Assembly (NCBI RefSeq): GCF_019059575.1
Contig: NW_024882031.1
Span: 1 to 64,000, forward strand
Direction of reading: 5' to 3'
Origin: Amphibalanus amphitrite
Taxonomy: Eukaryota; Arthropoda; Thecostraca; Balanomorpha; Balanidae
Length of the DNA stretch: 64,000 nt
The notes under the pieces were generated by a model. That model saw only the letters and a program-made list of their open reading frames with translations. It had not been told where the DNA came from and searched no databases. Within the stretch, counting starts at the first letter, position 1, and each line of letters begins with the position of its first letter. Positions 10,239 to 21,477 of the stretch are shown one piece after another. The translations under genes were made by a program, and so were the position numbers.

Positions 10239-12242
10239 GGCCGCGTTCCCACTACGACCGTTCAACATCGTAAATTGCAACAACGGGAGCAAACGGACGA
10301 GATCGTTGATCTAGAGATTTTTCTAAAAAAGTTGAACACTTCCCTACATCTGGTATGCGGGGCAAGATGGGGAAACATCGTGAGACATCGGCAAACGGCT
10401 TGGACAAAGCCAGGGCACTAAAGAGTCGACAAAGCCAGTTGAGAGGAGCGATGATGAAGGAGGGATCGGCACAGTCAGCTATTGTAAAAAAATCAGAAAA
10501 TAAGTATTTGACGTGGTAAAGATCCCATGCAGATGCAACTGAATGAATGATAAAATTAGAAAACCTTTTAAATTTATTTGCGTGTTTTATTAGGTACGCG
10601 AGCATTGAAAAATATATCAACAATGCCAGCGAAAAGCATTCACAGCTGTGATAACGACAATCTATTGACTTTTGAAGAGAAAATGTGTGCAGTTGATATA
10701 ACTCATTGTGGTTTTGCTGTGAATGGAAGCTGTAACCGATAAATTGCAAGTTCCGATGATTTCTTAACAGTTAGTTTATTATCGCAATCCTCGATAAAAC
10801 ATTCAGCAATTTGAAGCAGGCTGCAATGCAACTGAATTTGCCAACACAGGTTCAGCGATTTAGTATACGAGGACAAGTATGCGAAGCCGGCATTCAGCTT
10901 ACAGCAGTGTCACCTCATGTCACGATGGTCATGTGACTCTCGTCAAGCGATGCTAGAATGGTATAAATGCAATTATAATATCAACTGAACAGACGAGAAA
11001 CACTTAAGAGTTCAGCAAGGAAGCTGACGCCGTGTGCTCAATGAAGATAAGCGAGTGTATTCGAGCACAACGGTTCACAGCAGATGGTGGCAACCGTCGA
11101 CGTTTGTCTGACAGACCTGCAGTGTGGCGTGGCATCACAATGCAGCGGTCTTCCAGAGGAGAGCTTGGTCTAAGCGTTTGAGATCCCAGGCCTGTCTGCC
11201 TGAATCTACGATGCAACGCTTAGTAGCTGGCGCGCAACCGGATGGCTACTTTATCTAGGCATCTCCGAGATTCTGAGTTCCGGAGCGGTGCTACGAAAAA
11301 AGGGAGATGAAGTGCAAGTCGCACCTTTCTGACATAGCGATGATCATTCGCTCAAGAGTCGCATGCGATGTGCATAACAAGGACCAGACAGCCCAATGAC
11401 AATCGCATGCTTCGCATGTGGTCGTCCCAATCACATGGCGCGGTCCAGATGGCCTTAATCCAAAAGACACTGTGATTGTTTGAGCCTCGGATGAGGCCTC
11501 AGTGACGATCCGACGGCGGAAGCTGTGTGTGTTGAACGAGGAGTCGCCGGCCGCTTGAGGTCATATAAGTGAGCGACGACGCCGATGGCCACGATTGTCG
11601 GAAACTCTGACTTTAGTTTCAGAAGAGCAAGTGCTGCTACGGCTATGTATCACTGTTAGATGATGTAAATAAACGTTTGTTATTTGCGACGCATTTGCAG
11701 TGGCATGAAATTATTTGTAGGATTCTTATTTCCAGGCGCTGATGGTAGGTAAATGAATAAATTGCACTAGACCTACGGTAAACTTGCCGAAAAGTTAATT
11801 TATTCATCGCCACTTAGCGCTCGCCTACATCTACGTATATAATTAGAGTTATGTAGCTTTTATCCGCAAAAATGCACCACCTTTCATGCCTTGCTGCTTG
11901 TCTTCTCACTTGAATGTCAAGAAACTTCCCAAAAAGGGCTTCCTGTTCTATGCACTACCTAAAAATGCTTATTAGTGTCATTTAATATCTGCACAAACCT
12001 TCAAGAACGTTCAAAAAGTTGAACACTGTTCAACTTTTTGGCGACCTCACCAACCGACCAACATGGGGAGCAAACTTTCAAAACCTTACAAATGCCTCCA
12101 CCCGAAAACACGTGTCAAATACCCGGTTCCCACCACCACCGACAGAGATCGTAAAAATGCGTGCTGTGATTTTGCCGATCTTGCCGGTTTTCTCCCGTTA
12201 TTTTACTTTACGATGTTGAACGGTCGTAGTGGGAACGCGGCA
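10239..12242. mobile_element. Harbinger-like TIR element, 2.0 kb, no transposase
   Basis: The left end GGCCGCGTTCCCACTACGAC is mirrored at the right end (GTCGTAGTGGGAACGCGGCA). The match extends inward about 65 bp with gaps. The flanks are TAA on both sides (10236-10238 and 12243-12245), the 3-bp target duplication of PIF/Harbinger elements. The interior (about 1.9 kb) has no convincing transposase or Myb-like frame. A segment at about 10900-11700 is compositionally different and may be a further nested insertion. Confidence 0.7.
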
Positions 12243-12344
12243 TAAGAGTTTAATGAACATTTTGGCTGATAATATTCGTACACGTGGGATCCGTTGTGTT
12301 CCTACCTTCATGAAGTTTCTCGCAACGGCGCTGTGGAGTATATA

Positions 12345-12975
12345 TATTACTGTATGCCTGGCCTATTCAAATACATTAGCCTGAGGGGTGTGGTAATAAC
12401 TGGTGTAAGCAAGTGACCACGGTCAAAAACGAATTACCAAGTCAACATTTTGGGATGTCCTCGTTCAAAAAACAGCCAAGAGCTTCGGTCTAGACAATTA
12501 TTTTATCGTTGGCATACAGTAAAATACATACCAAACTCGGCCGGTGATAAATTTTCAAGACCTCAGTCCTTACTGATTTTTGAACTCGGCCTTCGGCCTC
12601 GTTCAAAAATTCAGTTAGGACCTCGGTCTTGAAAATTTATTTACACCGGCCTCGTTCAGTATTATATAATACTGGAGGCCGGTGTAAATAAATTTTCAAG
12701 ACCGAGGTCCTTACTGAATTTTTGAACGAGGCCGAGTTCAAAAATCAGTAAGGACTGAGGTCTTGAAAATTTATCACCGGCCGAGTTTGGTATGTATTTT
12801 ACTGTATGCCAACGATGAAATAATTGTCTAGACCGAAGCTCTTACCCGTTTTTTGAACGAGGCCATCCCAAAATGTTGACTTGGTAATTCGTTTTTGACC
12901 GTGGTCACTTTGCTTACACCAGTTATTACCACACCCCTCAGGCTAATGTATTTGAATAGGCCAGGCATACAGTAA
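12345..12975. repeat. Long palindrome, arms about 310 bp
   Basis: The left arm (ACTGTATGCCTGGCC at about 12350 onward) is mirrored by the right arm, which ends with the same block inverted (GGCCAGGCATACAGT at 12960-12974). The centre is at about 12660. Each arm contains a smaller palindrome around GGCCTTCGGCC. Confidence 0.8.
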
Positions 12976-13002
12976 TAAGATGAACTGTTGCTGAGTAAGA
13001 GT

Positions 13003-13345
13003 TTTACTGTATGCCTGGCCTATTCAAATACATTATCCAAAGGGGTGTGGTAATAACGGGTGTAAGCAAATTGACCACGGTCAAAAATGCATTACCAGAA
13101 TGCACTTAAGCCCCTGCTTAAGCCAACATTTTGGGATGGTCTCGTTCCTAAGTCGGATAAGAGCTTCGGTCCAGAAAATAAATTTATCGTTGGCATACAG
13201 TAAAATACATACCAAACTCGGCCGGTGATAAATTTTCGAGACCTCAGTCCTTACTGATTTTTGAACTCGGCCTTCGGCCTCGTTCAAAAATGACCTCGGT
13301 CTTGAAAATTTATTTACACCGGCCTCGTTCAGTATTATATAGAAC
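13003..13345 (+). repeat. Third copy of the palindrome arm
   Basis: This is a direct repeat of the left arm at 12345-12660. It starts TTTTACTGTATGCCTGGCC and shares GACCACGGTCAAAAA and AAACTCGGCCGGTGATAAA, with small gaps and substitutions. Confidence 0.8.
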
Positions 13346-13384
13346 TGTTGCTTATGATAACGACTTGTAACAATACGAAGTTCC

Positions 13385-14260
13385 TTGCCTTCAAATGAGC
13401 GTTCTATAATGAGGAAGCACCATTGACCATCATCATTATTGTTTTGGCTCGCAGTTTGCTCGAGCGTCTAAACGAGCTGAAATGCCCAGTTCTAAGGGCA
13501 AAGGCCCAAATTCGTTGTGTGATGTAACTGCAGTTGTATTTTATTCTTCGAATTTCACATTAAACTTTTAGTAAGGGTCGGAGCGCGAACGCAACCTACC
13601 CCGCTAACAAAAATTGTACTCCCGAGTTATCCACATTTGGGATAATCGCAGGGGTCAACCCAACCGAAGTGCAATGGAAGGGCCTCGCCCTGGGGGAACC
13701 GCCTTCATGATCACGGTATCCCCTGAGCCAGGTAAGTATGAGTTCTCGAAGCCGAAAGTCGGTGATATATCCCATAACCAGTGACGAGTTACTCTTTCCA
13801 AAGACGTTTAAAACCGAAAGCACAGCGCCGCATCGAAGAAATGCAAGATACGCGAATGCCGCTTTCGCCACTGACCTGTAGGCACACATCGCATACCCAC
13901 TTTATTATAGTAACATAATTTGCCTTTGAACATATCCTGCAATATACCTGCGAAATTTCTCAGGCATCAAAACCGCCCTCTCGTGAGTGAAGCATAAGTT
14001 AAAGTCCGTACGAAGATCAAACATATTTACAGCATCATGTATCATGTCCATGCAAAGGACATGGGGGTGACAGTTTACTGCCGGGATGATGGTGCAAATG
14101 CGTAGTAATACCTCGTCCGAAAATGGACATGCTTAGACATACAATGTAAAGCATCACAACACGACAAAATAAAGACAAGTATCGGCTGGGGGGGGGGGAC
14201 TGAAGTGCTGCCATCTGTCGGACGCCACCAGCGCCACCAGACGTCCTACCACTTATTGCC
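13385..14260 (-). repeat. Inverted duplicate of the U1 locus
   Basis: It contains U1 copy 2 plus its 3' flank (13385-13574) and 5' flank (13740-14260). All are inverse matches of 3655-4490 and 8015-8100. The match upstream is patchy, with blocks near 13860, 14150 and 14210-14260. A run of nine or more G lies near 14190-14200. Confidence 0.7.
13575..13739 (-). ncRNA. U1: U1 small nuclear RNA, copy 2
   Basis: This is the reverse complement of the U1 at 4327-4490. It starts ATACTTACCTGG at 13739 going left, with the same U1-70K loop, U1A-type loop, Sm-like site and TTCG terminal stem-loop. One base differs in stem IV and leaves a G-U pair in place of A-U, so the structure is kept. About 165 nt; all functional parts look intact. 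Its upstream flank matches that of copy 1, so the two are a duplicated, oppositely oriented pair, and both may be transcribed. Confidence 0.95.
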
Positions 14261-14343
14261 CGTGGCGTCCTGATGCGCCGGCTCCAGCTGCCCTCCCCGC
14301 CACCAGCTGGAGCCGCTGCTTGCTCCCGAGAGCAGACTGGTGT

Positions 14344-14790
14344 TATCCGTGATTGAATCGATTGGATTGAATCAAACAAAATTTGTTGAATTAAAAAAGG
14401 TTTGTTTTACCGTCAGGATGGTTCGATTCACAAGCCATGATTGAACCAAACGCATTGGAAAAAATTGGTGATTGAATTAAAGAAAATATTAATGATTTAT
14501 GAACTTTTAAAAAGTGAGGCTACTCAACAAATGTTAACTCTACCGTTATGTGATAATTGCATGACAACAAAAAGAACACAACAAATACAACTATCTCTGA
14601 ATCAGGGATTTTTTTTAATCGAATCGATAAAAAATCGTTCAATAACTTTCTCTGTATCAGGGATTTCTTTAATCGAATCGATAAAAAATCGTTCAATAAC
14701 TTTTTAGCTGAATCAAACGTGTATCATTCCTTTTTTTGGATTTTTGATTCTCTGAATCAAAAGGAATCAATTCACCATTTTTGAAGGAAT
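14344..14790. repeat. AT-rich tract of GATTGAATC-like motifs
   Basis: Degenerate repetition of TTGAATCAA/GATTGAATC motifs, continuing at 14960-15000. It includes a 53-bp tandem duplication (about 14597-14703) around TCGATAAAAAATCGTTCAAT. Small open frames here are chance. Confidence 0.6.
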
Positions 14791-14794
14791 TTAA

Positions 14795-14950
14795 CAGTGG
14801 CGGCGGAACACTTTCAATTAAGGGGGGGGGGGGGCACCGGGCACTGCCGACTTTTGGTCCCATCCTTTCCATGCAACGCCCTTAGGGCTAATATTAAAAT
14901 GCCAAAACCAAAGTGGCACACGGTGCCCCCACCCGGTTCCGCCACCTATG
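14795..14950. mobile_element. hAT MITE, 156 bp
   Basis: The ends are CAGTGGCGG...GAAC and GTTCCGCCACCTATG. The 8-bp target duplication is GAATTTAA / GAATTGAA (one mismatch). CAGTGGCGG ends and 8-bp duplications are the hAT pattern. It contains a G13 run at about 14821-14833. Confidence 0.75.
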
Positions 14951-15363
14951 GAATTGAACGGTGATGAAAGAAAATCAAATGAATCAATGATTGAATCAAT
15001 CTAAAAAAAGGTGAAGCAATAACCAGTCTGCCCGATAGCGCTGAATGGGACGCCGGGGGCGCTCCAGTTGTACGGCAAGTTGTTAACGGAAGAAAATGTC
15101 GCAACATAAACCCTCACAAGTCACAACCAGGGCACAGTTTACTATATTGAAGCGATGACATCCATTACGAATTCCCAGCCGCTCTTATAGACGCCTGCCA
15201 TCCCTTCCCAGACCATGAATTTTTGAATGTCAAAAAATGTCACAAGGGAAGGACGGAATCTGGGTGCTCATTGCGTTAATTGCCCTACGACACTTCCCCT
15301 AGCGGCTGGTCGACGGGCCTCCTCAGTCCTCATCCTGGTCTGGTCTGGTCTGGTCTGGTTTGG
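14951..15363. other. Unassigned sequence
   Basis: No gene or RNA is seen. Near 15337-15360 there is a short TCTGG tandem (five units). Confidence 0.5.
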
Positions 15364-15371
15364 ATTCTGAG

Positions 15372-15691
15372 CAATGTCCCAAAATTTGTCGATTTGGGTG
15401 GGTAAAGACATCCAAATGAAATTCATTTTCCACTCTCGCCACCAATTTTTAAGAACAATTTTCCACTCCCAACCAAGAAAATCTAGATTTTTTGCCTGTA
15501 GAAAGAGCAGTTGTGTGGATTCCCAGCTTAGCATCAAGCATCCTACACCTTAGAATCAAATGCATGCTTTTTGTTGTTTTTCACTCTTTTTGGATCTAAT
15601 CAAATCAGCAGTTTTTCATCCTCTCTCCCCTCTTTTTGGTGGATAATTTTCCCCTCTGACACCCAAGACAAAACTCAATTTTGGGACACTG
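15372..15691. mobile_element. hAT MITE, 320 bp, copy 1
   Basis: The ends are CAATGTCCCAAAATTTG and CAATTTTGGGACACTG. A perfect 8-bp target duplication ATTCTGAG lies at 15364-15371 and 15692-15699. A second copy in the opposite orientation interrupts a LINE at 32300-32620. No coding capacity. Confidence 0.85.
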
Positions 15692-15699
15692 ATTCTGAG

Positions 15700-18600
15700 G
15701 AAGATGCAGACCCGGTGGATCTCCAGCACCTCTAATCCCTCGCTCGACACCCAGCAGCAGCTGGTCCCCGTTATAGCTGCAGCCTGCATAGTGCATGGTG
15801 CGAGTCAATCCCTCCAATTATAAGGACCGCCGGTCAAATGTTAAGATTGCAGGGCATTTGACATAAGTATGATGCCCCAGGGATTGTTGTAAACCTGACC
15901 CGTTAAGTGCAAGAGTTGCCAGGAGCACAGCACACTGCAATAATTCACTTACTTAAAGATATTGCAATGAACACGCCTGACGGCGCCTCGTGTTCAGTGA
16001 AAGCGGTTCACGTTCACGTGCTTGCATGCCTACTGCCTAGCACCCAAGGCGCTCTCCCAATCATTGCACTGACCTTTCGTCCGTCTGTGTGGGTGCCGAC
16101 GCTCAACGTGTCACTGTCTTAATCCTGGACCTGTGCTGAAGTCATTCAAAGACTACCGTGTCGCAGTTGTGAGTGACCCGAGCCGAGCGCGCGAGTGACC
16201 CGACCCGAGCGCGCGACTGACCCCGGCCGGCCCCGTTCCGGTCAGGTGGAGCGGCTTGGCCTCTGATTGGTTGAGCGGGCCGTTCGCCTCGACTTGACCG
16301 GTCAGCTGGGGCCGTGCCGTCACGTGAATGTCCGGCTCCGAATTAGATTGCCGGGAAATCTTGCTAATTGCGAACATTAATCGTGCATATCTCGCGTTTC
16401 TCCCAACTGTTAACAGTTCCGTTAATCGTCGTCGGATTTCGTTGCGGCTTACTTTTTGCTTCCTCACCTGTTGTGATCCGGTGATCTAGTTCAGCCAAAC
16501 TTCGGTAAGTGTTCTTGCATTGTCCTGCTTTCTGGGCTGGTGACAAACCACTTCTATTCCCCTTGATCCACGTTTTTTTTTATTCATCGCTGGTGTCGTG
16601 AGTGACTAAATCCAAAAACTGAGAAAAATCGAGTGACTGTACCTTTTTTGAAGGTTTCTAAACAACTTGTCTGAACTTCACGGGAGAACAAATGTGGGGT
16701 TTAAAAAAAAGTGTCGATATGTAGGCGGTACATAACGCAGCTTCTTATCTACTCGTATTCGCTCCATTAAAAGTGGTTTGCAAGTATTGTGGCGCGTGAT
16801 ATGTCACAAGGATTTATAAATTGTTGAATTCGGTTGCTCGACAGATTCGAACGAATTTTTTCACTGCTAACATTTTTTATGCTATCCTGATTTTGGCTCA
16901 TTTGATTATACAGCTTTGGTTGACTAGTTGTCACTTATGAGTTATGTTTTAACTTAAAAGTTTGACTTCTTGTGGCAATGCTTAGGGAAGATGGGGTAAG
17001 ACGGACCAGCTAAGGATTGAAGTCAAAGATCTTGCTACACTGCTCTGGAACCTCATATTGATTCCTCTCCCTTTTAGCATATGCAAAGGCTGGATTTTAA
17101 ATTGAAGAAACCTAAATATCGGTTGCTCTTAAAGGAGGAAAAGTCAGAATCTCCGACAAGAAAAAAAAGGCGAGGTAAGACGGACCACCCAGCAGTGTAT
17201 GTTATCCATTTGTCTGTTACACTTTTGCCCTGTATAGTCTCTCTTGAAAGTATCGCGTCATGGGTTGCGGCGGCTCTGCGAACTATTCCATTCAGTTTGA
17301 GGACCCCAGCAGTGAGGTCATGGCCTGTATCATAAAAAGTACGGTGTAACACGATTCTACGACAGCGGTAGGAGAAAAACTGTTATATGACGCAGGCACC
17401 AGCGGCTGACAACTGGGTTAAAACAGGTTGAGGCTGACCAGAGGTCATGCTCGTATCGCTCGCCTTGACCCCGTCCCCCGCACCAGGCGGATACCGGCGC
17501 CGCTAGGGTTCACCAGCCGAGCGCTCATTGGTCTGCCTTAGTGGGCGCCAATCACTCGTGTGCGTGACGCGTAAAATCACAACGAAGCAAAGTTCCGCCA
17601 TAATCCTACCGTGAAGAGACCTTCTGAACGACGTAAACAGGTCATGAGAGGGGGGCAGCCCGGCATCAAATAGGATTTTTAAAAAGAAGACAGCAGAACG
17701 GTAATTTTTTTTGTCGCCGTTCACTAATCGGCTCGTTAAAAAAGAGAACTTCAATTATGGGACTAATTGGCTAGAGAGAGATTTTTTTGTGATTTGAATC
17801 CGCTCGCGGGTGCATCTGCAACCACGGATGCATTCTGTTAGCGGGCACAACTGTTGATTTTTTTTTCGTATTCAGGCACGGGTTTCCGGATTTTACTAAA
17901 AACCTGTGACTCGTGCCGATGACGGGTCAAATTCTTAACCTTGCAACCAAGCAAATCTCAACAAAATCTCGCGAATAGGGTGGCTTCCGTTGACCACATG
18001 CCTGTTGCCATCACAAGTTACCGGACGGCGACTGCTACCTTCCCCTATCCCTCCGCAGGCCGCAACCACTCCCCTCGCCCCCGCCGCGCTCGCGCTGGCT
18101 GACTCTGCGTGCCAGGCTTCGGTCAATCGGTCAGTGCTACCAGCGGCTCTCAAACTTTTCCGCCCAACGGCGGCTGGAACAGGTGGCGCCTTCGCTCAGA
18201 GTCGCGATGCTTTCAAGAGAGACTATACCTACTCTTGTAAGTAGAAGTGCTCCGAGTGGCAGAATAACATATAAACTCTACCCATCGTTCGTGGTGACTG
18301 GTGGGAGTGCAATTACTGGCTAGGATATTGTGTGTTGATTGTCGTGTGGCTTGAGTGTATGCTAGCTCAGCACTTCGTCTGGCATGAATGCATGCTAGCG
18401 CAGCACAGCATGACTCACATGCAACAAAGGCTTTCTTTCCTGAATGAAACAGTTTATTCCAAAGTCCAAACTCACGTCAAGTCAAGTAATATTTTTCACA
18501 GGCGGGGTAGAAGGGGCCACCACTGGGTAAGATGGGCCCTAGTGGTCCGTCTTACACCACATCAAATTTGTCATTATCATTACACATTTGTTCGATAGCC

Positions 18601-18829
18601 CAACATTGCGAAACCTTGCCTGTCTGAAGTCTGAATGTGTAATTTTTTTCAGTAAGGGGCAATTAAAATTATTCTTGCAAGAAAAGTGCCTTAATTGAAT
18701 TGTCCTTCAACATCTTACATTAGAACAGTTTGGCAAGAAAAAATCTACCTAAAATATCCATGCGTCCTGGCCCCATTAGCTCAAGGTGGCCATTTGCGCG
18801 ATGGAAAACAAAGGCATAGTTCGTTTATT
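15700..18829. other. 3.1 kb without a recognised gene
   Basis: No convincing coding exon or RNA is seen on either strand. The motif GTAAGACGGACCA occurs at 16996 and 17175, and inverted at 18543. The outer pair could be ends of an unrecognised element of about 1.57 kb, but flanking duplications are not clear. A GC-rich stretch with ACCGGTCA-type repeats lies at 16160-16330. Confidence 0.4.
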
Positions 18830-18833
18830 TTAA

Positions 18834-19374
18834 GTTTGCCCCTCACTGTAAACGTACTGAGAAAATTTGTTGGCGCACATTGTATTGGAGATTTAAATGA
18901 TATTTTCAAAATAAGTTTTGAACACCAACGATGTAACGTTAATGTTAAACGCCGTGCAATTTATTAATTAGTTCAGACATAATTCCTGAGAAGTCGTTAA
19001 TCACTGTGGAGCTGTAGGTATGGGCAAATACGAGCTATGAGTCAGTGAAATAGCAAAGAAATTTGATGACATTGGTCGTCTGTGAAATCTGGTGAAATCA
19101 ATGTGCGTCAACCAGTTTTATCAGTAATTCAGCTAGCAAATCTCTTGCTGTGTTCAAATACATAGACGTTTATGCCTGAAACAGACTCTTTCCGCAGTCA
19201 GGAAATCGCATGCGAGAGCCTTTTCAAATACATGGAAGCACGCTCGCATCAATCGCACGCACCTCCCGGATGCGATTGATGCGGGAAGAATTATAATGTA
19301 TTTGAATAGGCTCTCGCATGCGATCTCCTGAACGCGGAAAGAGTCTGTTTCAGCCTTAACAGTGAGGGGCAAAC
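18834..19374. mobile_element. TTAA-flanked MITE, 541 bp
   Basis: The ends are GTTTGCCCCTCACTGT (18834) and its exact complement (19359-19374). TTAA lies at 18830-18833 and 19375-19378. It carries an internal hairpin at 19176-19353. Its right TTAA is also the left TTAA of the next element. Confidence 0.8.
19176..19353. repeat. Hairpin nested in the MITE
   Basis: The left arm starts CTGAAACAGACTCTTTCCGC and the right arm ends GCGGAAAGAGTCTGTTTCAG. The arms also share ATCGCATGCGAGAGCC and TTCAAATACAT with small differences. 178 bp in all. Confidence 0.8.
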
Positions 19375-19378
19375 TTAA

Positions 19379-20472
19379 CCCTCGCCGGCCAGGGGGGGGG
19401 GGGGGGGGGCGGCACCTCATAGGGTTTTTTTCTCGCGATAGCTCCGAACAGGCTGGCAATAGAGAGCTGAAACTTGGCATACCTGACCTTTGATTCAAGC
19501 CGGATCTTTTGACACCAACCGCATTTTTGCGTCAGGTCAGGTCACTGACCTATGACGTCATAAGTAAACCTCTGCACGGTCACTTACATAGACGTACATA
19601 ACTTACATAACCTCATTACTTACTTAACCTCATAACCTTACATAACCTCATTACTTCGCAACGCCCTCACTGGCAGAGGAGATGTCACAGGGAAATGAAA
19701 CTTACAGGATCTAGTATCCATTATGGGTCTCACAACTTGTATATCTCGGATTTTTCCTAAAGGTCATATGAGGTCAGGTCATTTTCGTGACCTCACCATT
19801 ATAAGTCAATGGGGAAAAATGAAAACTGCTATTCTGGCGCCGGGAACGATCTCCCAACTATCTCAAGCACACAAAATGGTGATTTGATGCACTCCTTGCA
19901 AGGTTAGATGCGTTACTTTTGCAATGTTGACCTTGCTGACGTCATTTATGACATCATCAAGGTCATATTAGTTTTTCGTCAATAACTCTTGATCAAATTG
20001 AGCTAGCGAGTCGGGAAAGCCACCAATGGAATCAGGAAGACGAAGACCTGCCGAATCGAATGATATGCGTCATGACCTCTTGCGACCAACTTCGTGACCT
20101 AGGGGTGCTGACCTGACCTTGACCTGAGGTCAACACCCTAAATTGACCTGACCCGAACAAAATGTATATCATTCGACGCGCCTGAGCCAGGCGAACACGA
20201 TGCTGCCAAAATCGCGGCTCTGTGGCCGTTTTTTTGCGAAGTTATTCACCAAAAACTGAACCGTAACTTGGGGCACTTGACCTGACCTCGGAGGTCACCG
20301 GTTGACCTAGGACCTTAAAATCGGGTACCAATCTCTGTGTCTCGTATCGGCGCACACGCTCGTTTTTCCGCGACGCGCTAGCTCCACCAGGGGCGAAACG
20401 GCGAGGGGGTCGTACCCGCCCCCCCCCCCCTCGGCCGGCGCGTATGTAGAAAACCAATAGGTCCGGCGAGGG
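19379..20472. mobile_element. piggyBac-like MITE, 1.09 kb, full copy
   Basis: The ends are CCCTCGCCGG (19379) and CCGGCGAGGG (ending 20472), with TTAA on both sides (19375-19378, 20473-20476). G and C runs lie just inside the ends. The interior has many TGACCTGACCT/AGGTCA motifs and no transposase. It is the same family as 1-999 and 62570-64000. It inserted in the TTAA that borders the 541-bp MITE. Confidence 0.75.
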
Positions 20473-20556
20473 TTAAAGTAAACGAACTATAGTTCAAGTT
20501 TTTTTCTAAGTTCGACCCTCACTGTAAACGCCTCTTTGAACACAGCATGAGAATTG

Positions 20557-21477
20557 TGTGAAAATATGTTTTATCCTACCTACTTGTTTGGATGTGTGGC
20601 TCTGAAATCCGATTACTCTCTCAGCACCAGTCCGACTCTCCATCGCCTCAGACTCCGCTCACCACAGCCCCAGAGACAGCGTTTACACATAGAGGTGTTA
20701 TTATTGAGGATAGGGAAACACAGATCCACACTCACTACTGATCTCATACTCTCCTCTCCACTACTCTCCTCTAATCCCAACCAGCGCGCCATAGCCAGCG
20801 CGGCTGGTTGAGCCCGTGTACTTACATCTCAAGCACTGTCCCTGACACTGTGCACGCCAGACACAATCACTGCGAGCGCCCAGCGGCCGTCGGGGTCTCG
20901 GCCGACCGGTCGAGATGACCGGAGACTGCGCCTGGAGTCTGGTGACCCGAGACTGGAACTGGAACTGTAGACTCCCTGCTGGAGTCTCCGACTGGAGCCT
21001 CCCCACTGGAGACGACTCCCTCTCTAGTAGTGGTGACTGGAGACCACCCTCTCGATCCGCCGAGCACACGCTTTATATACGGCGGCGCCACGGCCAGCCT
21101 CGCCCCCTCCCCAGTTCGCCGTCGGGAGGAGGCCCACGTGACACCACCGTCGAGCTGAGCTGGTCCAGGGCGGGGTCGCCTCAGGCCCTCGGCACCCCCG
21201 CCCCGTACGTCCCCACCCCGGGCGCTCCTCGTCGGCCGTGACTCGCCCCACCGCGCGGGCTGGCTGCACCGCTGCCCCGGGCGCCGTCGCCGGGCTGCCG
21301 TGCCCTTGGTCCACTTTGCCAGGGTCGGCTGGTCCTGAGCCGGCTCCGGCGAGCTGCGGCTTTGCCTCCGGCGTCGCCGTCAGGCCGACCCAGCCTTGGC
21401 TGCTCGTTCCGGGTGCTGGCGGCCCCGCGGCTCGGAGTGGCGATGTGAGGGCTGGCCGGTATCTCCAGTTTTCCACA
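20557..21477 (-). repeat. LTR (3' LTR in element orientation)
   Basis: 921-bp terminal repeat, GC-rich in its right half, nearly identical to 24681-25601. ATTG lies on its outer side at 20553-20556. Confidence 0.85.

Noticed and set aside
10239-12242. Autonomous Harbinger element
   Set aside because: Ends and TAA flanks fit, but no transposase or Myb-like frame was found in the interior.
16991-18560. A TIR element bounded by GTAAGACGGACCA
   Set aside because: The motif also occurs at 17175 and 25748, inverse pairing is short, and no target duplication was seen. Left as unassigned.
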